NCBI RefSeq assembly: GCF_000209165.1
Contig: NC_009045.1
Span: 868,001-932,000, forward strand
Length of the DNA: 64,000 bases
Source of the DNA: Scheffersomyces stipitis CBS 6054
Lineage: Eukaryota > Ascomycota > Pichiomycetes > Serinales > Debaryomycetaceae
Direction: 5' to 3'
Positions 39,546-49,289 of this stretch are shown piece by piece. The position numbers were made by a program, and so were the translations under genes. Below the pieces are notes generated by a model. That model did no database searches, was not told the origin of the DNA, and worked only from the letters and a program-made list of their open reading frames with translations. Every line of letters begins with the position of its first letter. Position 1 is the stretch's first letter.

Positions 39546-42347
39546 TTAGAGATCGTAGTTGAAGTCCAACCACTGATCGAACCATTGCAAGTTGCTCAAG
39601 AGGTTGTCGACTTCGCCAGGCTCAACTTTAGGAACGGGTCCACCGGAATAGGTAGGATCGCCACGACTAAAGTCCATGGAAGCAGTCGAGCTTGGAGTGA
39701 TGCTATCTCCCGCCATTGGCGCTGGATTCGCAGCCATTTCTTGAGGCTCGTCAGCTCTATGAAGTTGTTTTTCCAAGAGTTCATTGAACTCGTCCTTGCT
39801 TTTTTCTGGTAGAGATTGTCCTTCTCCTTGTTCGTTACTCATTCCCAATTGCAGGAACATTTGCTTGTTGACATCTGAGGAACCATGGTCTGTTCCAATT
39901 GTGTTCAAGGCTCTAATGTCTTCTTCTAAACGTAAAGTCAATATCCTGTTGGCCATCTTGAGAGCCCATACACACTCTTTGACCATCTTGAATCGCTCCT
40001 TCATGACAAGCTTGCCATGTTCATTGCGCACAGAAGCCTTCTTCAAAATGGTAAGCAATTTGATAGTATCTTTCAAAATTGTTCGGCACTGTTCGACAAA
40101 AATACCACTGTTGATCAACGCGATGGAGTTGACACCAACATTGAACAAAAGCAATAGAACCAAGTACCAGGGCGTATACAAGAGGCCCGCCTTATTGGTT
40201 TTGTCGAGGACTTCAATTATTCCACGCGATGCATCGATCACCATCTCGAGCTTCAAACCATTGCTGGTAATTCTTCTACCTATATAATTGAATAGCACCT
40301 TTCCGTGAATACATAATACAAGATCGTAGTAATGCAACTTGACCTGAGCCTTGACCATGGAACTGATAGCTCTGGTTGAGTTACCATCTTCGTCTGCTGC
40401 ATCTAGGGCCGCTCCCTTGTTGAATAGCAAGTCGTTGCGGAATCCTACCGAGTTGAACCAGTCGTGGAGAATAACCAACTCCTTATTTATCTGTTGATAC
40501 TTGATAAGGGAAGGATGGTCGTTTACACAGGTGTGCACGAAGTTTGATATTCTTGCAATCTGGAGTAAAGCGAACGCAGGAATGGTGATCCAGTCATCCC
40601 GCTGGGTTTCCTTTTCGAAGTCGAAATCAGGAAACTCGCGAGCTACATCCTCATCTCTGAGAGCACAGTATCTACCTGTTTGCAAGCCAAACAACCGGTC
40701 AAATGTATAGACACACCAGAAAATTCTTTTGGCCTTCAATCGTTCATAGGGTGTAGAAACTGCTAGTTTAGGATTGTCTTGCCCCAATCCCATAGCTCTG
40801 GTCATAGTGATAGCCTGACCAAGCGCATGGTGAGCTGAAGTCTGACGGTGTGTAATTCTTAAGTACAACGTGATCAACAACCAACTCTGGATCAACTCAA
40901 AAGATTCCCATTCGAAAGCTAAGATTGACACAACTTTATATGCGTACTTGAAGAGTTGCTCTTCGATCTTGAGCATTTCCAAGGAGGGACCTTTCGGTTT
41001 CTGAACTTCAAGAAACCGAATAGATAAAGCATACACCAAGAACAACTTGGCACTGAATAAACGTGTCTGGTTGGTTTTGGAGTCTCTGTCGTTTACGTTT
41101 TTGTTCAATGTCAACTGTTCACGAAGCAACTTGTCGTATGCAATGACTTGTTCTCTGAACACTGTCTCGTGCAAAATCGCAAACAACGGGTTGATTTCCT
41201 GGAAGAAGAAGTCGATATACTTTTCAGAATCTACGCTGATGTCCGGCAACTTGGGCAACTCCTCAGAGCTGACATAATGGCACCCCGACATGTTCCAGCC
41301 AAAGTACTGGGTTCTGGGTAACGTGACCAACTGCTTCAGTTCTTCGGATAGGTTGGAGTACATCGATTTACAGAGTTCGATTAGAAGAAGGTTCTGGTGA
41401 CGTCTCAGCCATCTCCATTTACTACTTGGAGCGATGAGCACCAGTTCAAGTTCAACATTTTCGGGCTCTTCAATCTGTGGATCCTTGAATGTCTTCATGG
41501 TGTTGTTGGAAAGCAAGTTCTCTAAGTACTGTACTCTGTTTTCTAAGTGCGAGATGTAGTCTCTGTCGTTGGCACGGTTCACTACTGGCAAACCAAACGG
41601 TTCTACCATCAACTTTTGTTTCTTGTACTGTGGAAAGAGAAGCTGTTCACGGGGATTGGACAGAGTAGTCAGGCCGCCGACGCCACCCCCCGTTGAGAAG
41701 TTTGTCAGATAGGTACATTCCTTCTTGTGTTTGACACACGTTCCGCATGGATGGGTTCCTGAACACTTGATCTTTTGAGTTCTACATCGATCGCATGCCT
41801 TGGACACTCTCATACGTCCTTTGGAACCCATGCTTAGATGGCTCTGGTAGTCCGGCTGTATTGGAGAATTCATCATGGGATGTTGAAGATTGAAGATTCC
41901 AACTTGAGGGGGATACTCTCCATGTTGACCAGCACCACCGTCTCTGTGAATAGATGAGGACCGAATTGCGGGCTGCACTGCAAAAGAGCCAAATCCACCA
42001 TTTGGATTGGAAGGAGAATTAATATTACCCATCGGACTATTTATTATGCCTGTACCAACATTTCCAGTATTTCCAGTGTTAGCAATGTTACTAGTACCTA
42101 TGGGTGCATTTCCTTCTCTTTGAATCCCGTGTGAGCTGGGTGAAATTGAGCCTGTTCCACTGCCTCCAAGACTGCTTGAGTTGCTGATGCTATTCTGTGC
42201 ATTTATTGGAGGAAGATTTAGTGACGAAGACGGCGAGTTGCGGACATTTGATTCTGTCGAATTAGCCAGAAGAAAACTACCTCCTTCCGATTTGACCGTC
42301 TTCAGACGCAACGTGAACGAATTCATGCCTCTGGGTTTCTTTCCCAT
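39546..42347 (-). CDS. Zn2Cys6 fungal transcription factor
   Basis: Binuclear zinc-cluster regulator of 933 residues. The cluster is ACDRCRTQKIKC-x5-C-x2-C-x6-C with Cys185, 188, 195, 201, 204 and 211, an unusually internal position after a Ser/Gly/Asn-rich N-terminus. A dimerisation coiled coil follows near residues 265-285 (HLENRVQYLENLL). The fungal-specific middle homology region is clear (FFQEINPLFAILHETVF; SWLLITLYLRITHRQTSAHHALGQAITMTRAMGLG; FWCVYTFDRLFGLQTGRYCALRDEDV). The acidic C-terminus (NLLSNLQWFDQWLDFNYDL) looks like an activation domain. I cannot assign the ortholog. The next gene on the same strand, 388 bp upstream, is an alcohol dehydrogenase, which might be a target. Confidence 0.85.
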   Translation of the reverse strand: MGKKPRGMNSFTLRLKTVKSEGGSFLLANSTESNVRNSPSSSLNLPPINAQNSISNSSSLGGSGTGSISPSSHGIQREGNAPIGTSNIANTGNTGNVGTGIINSPMGNINSPSNPNGGFGSFAVQPAIRSSSIHRDGGAGQHGEYPPQVGIFNLQHPMMNSPIQPDYQSHLSMGSKGRMRVSKACDRCRTQKIKCSGTHPCGTCVKHKKECTYLTNFSTGGGVGGLTTLSNPREQLLFPQYKKQKLMVEPFGLPVVNRANDRDYISHLENRVQYLENLLSNNTMKTFKDPQIEEPENVELELVLIAPSSKWRWLRRHQNLLLIELCKSMYSNLSEELKQLVTLPRTQYFGWNMSGCHYVSSEELPKLPDISVDSEKYIDFFFQEINPLFAILHETVFREQVIAYDKLLREQLTLNKNVNDRDSKTNQTRLFSAKLFLVYALSIRFLEVQKPKGPSLEMLKIEEQLFKYAYKVVSILAFEWESFELIQSWLLITLYLRITHRQTSAHHALGQAITMTRAMGLGQDNPKLAVSTPYERLKAKRIFWCVYTFDRLFGLQTGRYCALRDEDVAREFPDFDFEKETQRDDWITIPAFALLQIARISNFVHTCVNDHPSLIKYQQINKELVILHDWFNSVGFRNDLLFNKGAALDAADEDGNSTRAISSMVKAQVKLHYYDLVLCIHGKVLFNYIGRRITSNGLKLEMVIDASRGIIEVLDKTNKAGLLYTPWYLVLLLLFNVGVNSIALINSGIFVEQCRTILKDTIKLLTILKKASVRNEHGKLVMKERFKMVKECVWALKMANRILTLRLEEDIRALNTIGTDHGSSDVNKQMFLQLGMSNEQGEGQSLPEKSKDEFNELLEKQLHRADEPQEMAANPAPMAGDSITPSSTASMDFSRGDPTYSGGPVPKVEPGEVDNLLSNLQWFDQWLDFNYDL

Positions 42348-42735
42348 ATTTACTGGTGGAGATGAGTTTGATCTATTGGGCTTATCCGATGCGGTCCGAC
42401 ATCTGTATCTCTTTTGTATGGCAGGTTTGCATACAGAAATGAGCTAATATGGAGAGCCGGGGAATGGAAAGATAGAATGCCGGCGACAGAGACGACAGTT
42501 CAGAGATGCTAGAACTGGAAGAGATGGCTACGTTTCTATGAGTATACACTATATTTATATATAACGAATCCTGATAGTGTAGAGCTAATTATTCTTACAG
42601 TACAATTTTTGTAATGTCAATTTTTTTTTGAGTCGCACGAGCTGCAACGGCTGCAACTTTTTGGTTCTGAACTTTCGAAGTTTATATCCTTTCTGCTGGT
42701 AGGTTGAATTCGGTAATTTCATTCGCTATCACCTA
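42348..42735. other. Promoter region of the zinc-cluster gene
   Basis: 388 bp with an AT-rich TATATAAATA-like block at about 42551 and a T9 tract near 42610. It also holds the 3' end of the dehydrogenase gene. No other feature. Confidence 0.5.
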
Positions 42736-43848
42736 CTACTTCGTCAAGTCAAACACGACCTTGTTCACCTTATGCTTGTCAAACAACTCAAATGCCTCTT
42801 TAGCCCCATCGAGTCCAGTTGTGTAGTCTATAAAACTAGCAAAGTCTGCCTTCATAGATTCGAACACTTCTAAGGCTTCAGGGAACAAAGACCAGCAGTG
42901 ACATCTTCCAAAGGAGATATTGATGTTCTTTAAGTAGCAATCGAGGCCGTTGAACGGAAGAGGCTCGTGACCCATTCCCAACGAGGAAATGAACCCGTTA
43001 CGACGAACAGAGTCGTAGGCTGTCTTCACAGCTGAAGATGCTCCCACTACTTCCAATACTGCATCAAATCCCACATTACCAGTCTCGTTTCTGATAAATT
43101 CTTCAAGCAGAGTCTTGTCAGTCTCGAAATTGATCGCCTTGTATGCTCCTAGCCTCTTTGCCTCTTCCAATCTCGAAGGAACACTGTCCACGCACACCAC
43201 TTTCGTAAATCCGAAGTGCTTCAACACTCTCAAAGCACACAATCCAACGGGACCTACCCCCAATTGCAAGATGGTCACGTCCTTAAACTCCTGCGCTTCA
43301 ATACCCACTGCTGGCTTTGTGCTCAAGAAATCGCGGATCTTTTTAACACCGTAATACCCAGTGATAAAGATATCAGCCATGAGTACATACACAGAATCAT
43401 CAATGCCGTCGTTGTTCTGTGGCTTTTTTACCAATGTAGATTTGGCAAACGGAACCCTTACATACTCAGATTGTCCACCATTTAATCCAACCTTACCAAA
43501 TGTATTGGTTACATCGCATTGACCGGAGTATCCATGCTTACAATACCAGCATTGTCCACATTGAATCGTGAATGTGCTAAGAACATCTTCGCCAATAGTA
43601 AAGACCGAATCGGATATGTCTGCTCCACGAGCTACAACTTCTCCTACAAACTCATGGCCAATAATAGTTCCAATTGGACCCTTGATATGGCCTCTGTAGC
43701 TGTGCAAATCAGTACCGCATAATCCAGAGAACTTCACCTTTAAGATCACATCCGATGGCTCTTCGATAACTGGAGTTGGCCTGGTCTCTGTGCGGATGTC
43801 CCCTGGCCCATGGAACACAATTGCCTTCATTGTTTCTGGAATACTCAT
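42736..43848 (-). CDS. Zinc-dependent medium-chain alcohol dehydrogenase
   Basis: NAD-dependent alcohol or polyol dehydrogenase of unknown substrate. The catalytic zinc site is Cys44 with GHE (His65, Glu66), and the structural zinc site has Cys97, 100, 103 and 111. The Rossmann motif is LQLGVGPVGL, and the acidic residue in VVCVDSVPSR after the second strand predicts NAD rather than NADP. The long insertion and GFDAVLEVVG place it near glutathione-independent formaldehyde or threonine-type dehydrogenases. It is not the xylitol dehydrogenase XYL2. Start: the open frame runs to a TTG at 43852-43854, but the first ATG is at 43846-43848, giving 370 residues. Confidence 0.85.
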   Translation of the reverse strand: MSIPETMKAIVFHGPGDIRTETRPTPVIEEPSDVILKVKFSGLCGTDLHSYRGHIKGPIGTIIGHEFVGEVVARGADISDSVFTIGEDVLSTFTIQCGQCWYCKHGYSGQCDVTNTFGKVGLNGGQSEYVRVPFAKSTLVKKPQNNDGIDDSVYVLMADIFITGYYGVKKIRDFLSTKPAVGIEAQEFKDVTILQLGVGPVGLCALRVLKHFGFTKVVCVDSVPSRLEEAKRLGAYKAINFETDKTLLEEFIRNETGNVGFDAVLEVVGASSAVKTAYDSVRRNGFISSLGMGHEPLPFNGLDCYLKNINISFGRCHCWSLFPEALEVFESMKADFASFIDYTTGLDGAKEAFELFDKHKVNKVVFDLTK

Positions 43849-43926
43849 TGCCAATTGAATGTTTTTGAGGATGTTTTGTAAGTTAATTTGGATTTTTCAT
43901 TTTATCAAGATCTCCAGATTTTCCAC

Positions 43927-43933
43927 TTTTATA
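43927..43933 (-). promoter_or_regulatory. TATA box of the dehydrogenase gene
   Basis: Reads TATAAAA on the gene strand, 79-85 bp upstream of the ATG at 43848. Confidence 0.55.
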
Positions 43934-43958
43934 TGGGGTAAAGCGGATATTCATTCCA

Positions 43959-43966
43959 TCACGTGA
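43959..43966. promoter_or_regulatory. TCACGTGA E-box palindrome
   Basis: Perfect 8-bp bHLH/Cbf1-type site 111-118 bp upstream of the dehydrogenase start. An identical TCACGTGA is at 57159-57166 upstream of RAD9. Confidence 0.45.
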
Positions 43967-43992
43967 GGCAGACCCTAGCGGGTTTCCGGAAA

Positions 43993-44004
43993 TGGCTGCG
44001 AAAA
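43993..44004 (-). promoter_or_regulatory. TTTTCGCAGCCA element (dehydrogenase promoter)
   Basis: On the gene strand TTTTCGCAGCCA begins 156 bp and ends 145 bp before the ATG. The same motif occurs at the same distance before eIF3f and similarly before PUT1. No known factor is assigned. Confidence 0.5.
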
Positions 44005-44202
44005 TGGAGTTACTATAAATGGTCTGTTAAATGGTCTGTGTTAGTGGTTTCAATATGGCTCAATTTAGAATATCCTGATCGAGAAGTGTTTGGTTTCTAA
44101 CTAATTTGTGATCTGTAGGAGTTTTCTACTTGATACGAATTGTGAAAATTTTGTGAATATTTGTAAAAACTTTTTTAAAAACTATTTAAAACTTTTAATC
44201 TC

Positions 44203-46275
44203 CTAAACAACTAAATCAGAGATAATTCCGGGAATGGTATGATGATGTTCCCGATAAGCAGTACACCAGAGATGAATCAACTCCTGACTGGCATCTATAC
44301 GTTCCTTGTATATAGATGTCTCTTTCGTTCTTTTGAAGCATGACTTGATCTTTGGTTTAATCTGATATTTGGACATATAGACAAATGAATTGACATCTAG
44401 TCTGTCGTCATATTGTTCGTTCATAAGAACAAGGCTCTTCAGAGTCACATAGATTTGAGGGATTAAGTAGAGATTGCCATGGTCGACATTCCAGATGTCA
44501 TCGCTTTCGAATCCTTCGATATCTGAACAGAGATCCTTGCATTTGTCAACTATCTCCCATCCGTTGACGAAGAAATCAAGGATCCGATTAATCTCAAATT
44601 GAAGGTATCTATGTCCCTTTGATAATTGAAAACACCCAAAATCGAACTCAAGATAGAAATAGTTTTTCAACACAATGAAGAACCAAAGGGTTCTGAGATG
44701 AATACCTCCATGAACAAGAATCCCCCATATTATCCTATCATAAACTTCAAGTACTGAGGGGTCATCATCTAGGCCGTTTGCTGTGGCGAGGATGTATTTC
44801 CTGAGCATATCCATAATGTGACTCTGTTTCAACCTGAAAGCACTTGTCCCAGTTCCATTCTTCCAAATCATAATACTTTGGGCTTCGTTGTAGGCTAGTT
44901 TTTCATAAGCGTATCCAAGGAAAGTGAAGTACTTACAACTACGGCCGTATGTTGAGTCGGGAGGGCTCTCGAGTGTGGCCATCTGGGTAATGACATGCGG
45001 GAGCTTCGAGTTCGAATATGCTGGATCCAAGCAATAACAATTGCACAAGTAAAGTAAGACCACTTGCTTGGTTTCCAAACTTAGACAACCAACTGGGGTT
45101 TGGATAATGGGCACTGTTCTCTCAAGACGTTTCATCACCTTGAAGACCCAAGTAAAGTGAATTATAGCAGCAGAGTAGTTCTTCTTGTAGTACTCGATAT
45201 GTGCCATTACTACTTTATGCTTTACTATTATACAGCACAAACTACGAATGCCAGTCTTGTTAGATATACCCCAAGTTCTGAGTTTCCTGGCAAACTTAAT
45301 CGGGTCCATACCGTAATCAATTTCAGGGAATCGGCACATCTCCCAATTCATAAATGTCTCCAACAACGGTAGAATCTGGTAAACCTCATCGAACAAGCTT
45401 AGTGGAGCAAGATACTTCACGGCATCAAATATCCAGTTCAAGATATCACTTGCAGGTCGTTTGTCTACTTCGTCATTCCATTCTTCCAAAGCTTTATTAG
45501 CTTTTCCCAATAAGTCCAGTACTGCCATACAATCAGTAACCATGGACATTTTTGGAATCATTCCATTAGCTGAAAGGTACCGTTTTGCTTGTTCTACCAA
45601 GCTGAGATTTGAACAATCTTCAACAACCATAACTCTAAAATGTTGTTAGTAACCTTCTTATAAACTCAATTAACGTATTTCATACACTTCTTCTTCATCA
45701 TCTCCTCTTAACAAGGCTTCCAATTCTTCTTGGTATCTTCTGAGCTTTAGACTCATCTGCTGCCCATGTTCACCGTCATTTTTTTTTAGAGCCTCAGCTT
45801 TGGCCATATGGATGATCTCTCCAAAACAAGACACAGCTTCTTCCTTCATGCCAATTTTGTTGAAGAATTGACTGAGTGTCTTGATATATTTCTCTCTTTT
45901 GTAATAGATAGGTTCCAACTCAATAGCCAAGGACATCTCCCTTAATCCACCCGTGATTCTTCCGAGCCTAAAAAGAGTACAGGCAAGCATTAAATGGATC
46001 TCCAGTGGTAACAGACTGTTGGTATTGATATTTGGAATGGAAGCAAGAAGCTCATAAAATTTCCTCTGCTCGTAGAGAAATGCAATATGACTGTAGAGAA
46101 CAATGTTAGGGTCAATACGGGGACTAGTGGCGCTGGAATTGGGCTCAGTAAGTTCGTCGCTCCAGGATTCTTTGTCGCCCAGCTCATTTTCAGGTGTACC
46201 TTCTACTGAATTTGACATCACTACAAGACTCTTGAAGTCGACTTCTAACTCCTCTAGACTTGGTAAGGGGACCAT
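44203..46275 (-). CDS. Two-exon gene, TPR-like N-terminus, function unknown
   Basis: Two minus-strand frames, 45686-46275 and 44203-45634, are joined by a 51-nt intron with standard yeast signals. The joined CDS is 2022 nt (673 residues) and stays in frame through the second frame's own ATG. Unspliced, the first frame ends at a TAA (45670-45672), 39 bases before that ATG. The N-terminal part has helical repeats of TPR type (HIAFLYEQRKFYELLASI, ACTLFRLGRITGGLREMSLAIELEP). An acidic linker (GDDEEE) lies at the junction. The C-terminal 475 residues are helical and Cys/Trp/Tyr-rich with no domain I recognise. The first exon frame is open upstream; an ATG at 46426-46428 would add 51 residues. The start at 46275 is chosen because it begins the regular-looking part. 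Confidence 0.7.
45635..45685 (-). other. Predicted 51-nt spliceosomal intron
   Basis: On the minus strand: donor GTATGA at 45685-45680, exact branch site TACTAAC at 45651-45645, acceptor TTTTAG ending at 45635. The branch-to-acceptor segment is close to that in the LSM8 intron. Removal keeps the reading frame (GT|A codon) across both frames. Confidence 0.75.
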
Positions 46276-46570
46276 TTTGCTTGTCGAGGAAGAATAATCT
46301 GAATTGTTACTTTGAAAAATGGGTGCAAAATTTTTGTTGCCGCTACAGGGTTGCAAAATGAATGCGACTTCGTAATTTTTACTTACTATATCACGAACTA
46401 TTATACATATATATATTACAGAACACATAGGCAGCAACAATTATACTTGAGATGCTGTACGTGTTTATTGTTAGTTTTGAATTATACTTCTCCCTTCTCT
46501 CGTTTCACGATTCTTCGATTTCCAAATTTTCATTTTTGTCGGCCCTATTTTTCAGTTTTCCTTTCCTTTC

Positions 46571-47578
46571 TTATTCCGTTTCGTCTTCCAGTTCGCCGGC
46601 AATTGTTGCAAATGTCTGTTTGTCTACAGTGTGCAACCGTTTGACAAGCTGTTTATTGCTGTGGCACTGTGGATCCTTTTCGCTGAACTTCAACAACTTC
46701 AATATGTACAGGTAGCATTCGTAGCACATGGAAGAGTCTACTCTAAGATGAATTCTGAGATAGTACTTGGGGAGTGAAAGTTTGGGCTCCTTGAACTTAG
46801 TGGCCGCTTCCTTCGTAACTATAAGAAGAGCTGTTCCAAAAACGGTTTCCATGTCAAATGCCACAAGTATAGGCAAGGACGAAAGCATTTCGATGAGTGA
46901 TACCGTATTCTTGATTATGTCCGATTTTCTCTGGGAAAACAAGCTGCCTTCTTCTACCGTGTCTGGCTCCTCTGTATTATCGTTATCAAGTAGCTCATCT
47001 CGAATGCTATACGGAAGATCGACGTTCAAGTCAAAGTTCAAAGTCTTGAGAATGAGCTCTTCACGGAACAAAAGCTGATCTCGCCAACGCCAGAACATAT
47101 CACTCTGTTCGTCTACAGGCCGTGAAGGATGCGGATTTTTAATATTACAAGCATGCAAGGCGATTTTATCTGGCTGACGATATGTGTCGTTCAATTTACA
47201 CGAGATAGCTATGGCTGCTGAGGCCACATAGTACTTGGATGAAGTTATAGGCATGCGCATATAGTAACGATTCACATAGATGGTAGCAGCCAAAATGGTT
47301 CTGGCATCCAATTTGAGAGCCTGTCCCAACCGAATAAGAAAGTCATGCACCAGCTCTCGAGTCTTAAGCTCTTGCGATACCAGCATTTTGTACTGGACCC
47401 TGCTGGGCAGTTGGGCTAGAAATGATTCTTCCAGAAATAACCAGGTGTTGCTGAGAGCGTTGGAACCAGAGGAACCAGAGGAGCTGGGATGTCGCCAACT
47501 AGATGAAGAAGAGCGTGGTTGTGACATAGTATTCGGTGGCAGTCTCTCACTGCCATTGGACGAAGTGGAAGCCATCAT
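46571..47578 (-). CDS. Transcription cyclin (C/K/T type, possibly BUR2)
   Basis: Cyclin-box protein of 335 residues, partner of a transcription-linked Cdk. The first 40 residues are Ser/Pro/Asn-rich. The first cyclin fold spans about 46-175: NTWLFLEESF, RELVHDFLIRLGQALKLD, ILAATIYVNRYYMRMPI and YYVASAAIAISCKLNDTYRQP. A second fold follows after an acidic loop (NDNTEEPDTVEEG). The layout matches cyclins that pair with Bur1/Cdk9 or Ctk1; Bur2 seems more likely than Ctk2 by its opening WLF motif, but this is not certain. Confidence 0.75.
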   Translation of the reverse strand: MMASTSSNGSERLPPNTMSQPRSSSSSWRHPSSSGSSGSNALSNTWLFLEESFLAQLPSRVQYKMLVSQELKTRELVHDFLIRLGQALKLDARTILAATIYVNRYYMRMPITSSKYYVASAAIAISCKLNDTYRQPDKIALHACNIKNPHPSRPVDEQSDMFWRWRDQLLFREELILKTLNFDLNVDLPYSIRDELLDNDNTEEPDTVEEGSLFSQRKSDIIKNTVSLIEMLSSLPILVAFDMETVFGTALLIVTKEAATKFKEPKLSLPKYYLRIHLRVDSSMCYECYLYILKLLKFSEKDPQCHSNKQLVKRLHTVDKQTFATIAGELEDETE

Positions 47579-48320
47579 AAGTGAGGATTAAAGATGCCAA
47601 ATAGATTGAATCAAGATTGAAAATAATCATACTGATATTGGCAGGTCGTGTGTAAACCAATGTAGAACGATAGGCAGAATTGGTGAAGTTTTGGCAGTTT
47701 GAAGTGCTGGAGGTGGGCTGAGTTGCTGATACAGATTGTCAAGTATTGAGCTGGGATGAGTGTGGTGGGAATATGAGTACTTTTGGAATTTTTAGTCTTA
47801 TTGCAAAATTCTTCAAGTATACGTTTAGTTCATATAATCTTCAAAAAATGTCGAGTATCTCTAAGGATACAGATTGTAGAACACTTCAATAGCCATCAAG
47901 GTTCTTTACTTTTCAGTACTGTATTACTGTTCATTTAAATTTCCAGCTATAATCAGAGAAACCGACTTTCATGGAAACCGATATGGGTATACTAAATAGA
48001 GCAGCCAGTTCACAAAGAATATCACAAAAACACTCACAAATAGTAACAATAATAACAAATAAATGGAAGTGATTCCTCCATTTCCAATCTCTAATCCAAT
48101 TACTCAACCACACCATTCACTACTGCTCCTGTTGCACAACTATCAATTTCAGTAGATTAGAAAGTTTTCGCAGCCATACTCAGACTCAGTATCTTGATTT
48201 TTGCCTGCACATAGTCCGTGAAAAGTTTTCCACCATTCTCTTCTTTATAACATCAAAATATTTCAGCGCATAATATCTACCACCCTACAAGGTCCATATC
48301 TGTCCATAGAAAACAACCAA
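47579..48320. other. Divergent promoter cyclin/eIF3f
   Basis: 742 bp between two starts. Contains a TTTTCGCAGCCA element at 48165-48176. No gene. Short AT-rich frames only. Confidence 0.55.
48165..48176 (+). promoter_or_regulatory. TTTTCGCAGCCA element (eIF3f promoter)
   Basis: Exact 12-mer on the gene strand, 145-156 bp upstream of the ATG at 48321, the same distance and direction as in the dehydrogenase promoter. Confidence 0.5.
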
Positions 48321-49289
48321 ATGCCAGAGCAGAGATCTTATATGCACTTGGTCAGACCCAACGTGGCTGCCCCAGGTGCTCCTGCCGCCAACGGCCCACT
48401 GACCGTCAAGATCCAGGCTCCAGCCCTTTTCCAAATCTTGGAAATAGTTTCCAAGCAAGTTCTCTACACAGACAAGCGTATTATCGGTACTCTTTTAGGA
48501 TCCCGTTCAGACGACTTATCTGAGTTCGAAATCAAGCATGCCTTCATGGTGCCCTGCAATGAGACAGGAGATTCCGTCACCATCGAAGATCACACACACA
48601 AGACATTATACCAGTTATACAAGAAGGCTCATCCCAAGGATGCCGTGTTGGGTTGGTTCGGCTCTTCCAGCACGATTGACAACACCACTGGCTTGATCCA
48701 CGACTTTTACTCCAAGGGATCCGATAGAGCATATCCTTACCCAGCCATATACTTGAATGTCGACTACTTGAAAGACAACCGTATTTCCGAACCAAAGTTG
48801 TCCACCTATATTGGTGCTGCTGTAGGAAAGCCAGTCAGTGGAGTCCAGTTGGGCTGGAAGGCAAACATCAACAACTACATCTTCACGCCTATTCCCAATG
48901 AAGTGATAAGCAGCTCCGTCACCGAAAAGATAGCGTTGAACAATTTAAGGGAAAAGTCCGTCAACACCGCTTCTTTCGTGTTGGACTCAGCCGAGGACGC
49001 ATCTTTCTTGTCGGCTCAGTTGGAAGCTGTGACCTCCAACATTGACAAATTGCTTGCTGAGATTCTGAACGTAGACAATTCTGATGCCAACCTCGACTTG
49101 TTGAGATTGTTGAGCAACAACTTGTTGAACAAGCCACAACTTTTGACCAACTTGCCTGAGTTGGAAAGACTCTTCAGTGCCCACAACCAGGACGTGACTT
49201 TGATCGAGTACTTGACCAAGGTCATCAAGGAACAGATCGAGTTGAGTGCCAGATTGACAGCCACTGCCGAGGCCGAAAAGAAGTACTAG
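48321..49289 (+). CDS. Translation initiation factor eIF3 subunit F
   Basis: MPN-domain subunit of the eIF3 complex, which CTG-clade yeasts keep but S. cerevisiae lost. The domain begins at about residue 30 (ALFQILEIVSKQ), and its core RIIGTLLGSRSDD, FMVPCNETGDSVTIED and AVLGWFGSSSTID follow the eIF3f pattern, not Rpn8. The JAMM metalloprotease ligands (HxH...D) are absent, as expected for a structural MPN protein. The C-terminal helices (NLDLLRLLSNNLLNK, TLIEYLTKVIKEQIELSARL) match the MPN C-terminal bundle. Length 322. Residue 27 is a CTG codon (Ser in this clade). Confidence 0.85.
   Translation: MPEQRSYMHLVRPNVAAPGAPAANGPLTVKIQAPALFQILEIVSKQVLYTDKRIIGTLLGSRSDDLSEFEIKHAFMVPCNETGDSVTIEDHTHKTLYQLYKKAHPKDAVLGWFGSSSTIDNTTGLIHDFYSKGSDRAYPYPAIYLNVDYLKDNRISEPKLSTYIGAAVGKPVSGVQLGWKANINNYIFTPIPNEVISSSVTEKIALNNLREKSVNTASFVLDSAEDASFLSAQLEAVTSNIDKLLAEILNVDNSDANLDLLRLLSNNLLNKPQLLTNLPELERLFSAHNQDVTLIEYLTKVIKEQIELSARLTATAEAEKKY

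Larger units (their letters stand above)
43849..44202. other. Promoter region of the dehydrogenase gene
   Basis: 354 bp with a TATA box (43927-43933), a perfect TCACGTGA (43959-43966) and a TTTTCGCAGCCA element (43993-44004). Nothing else. Confidence 0.6.
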
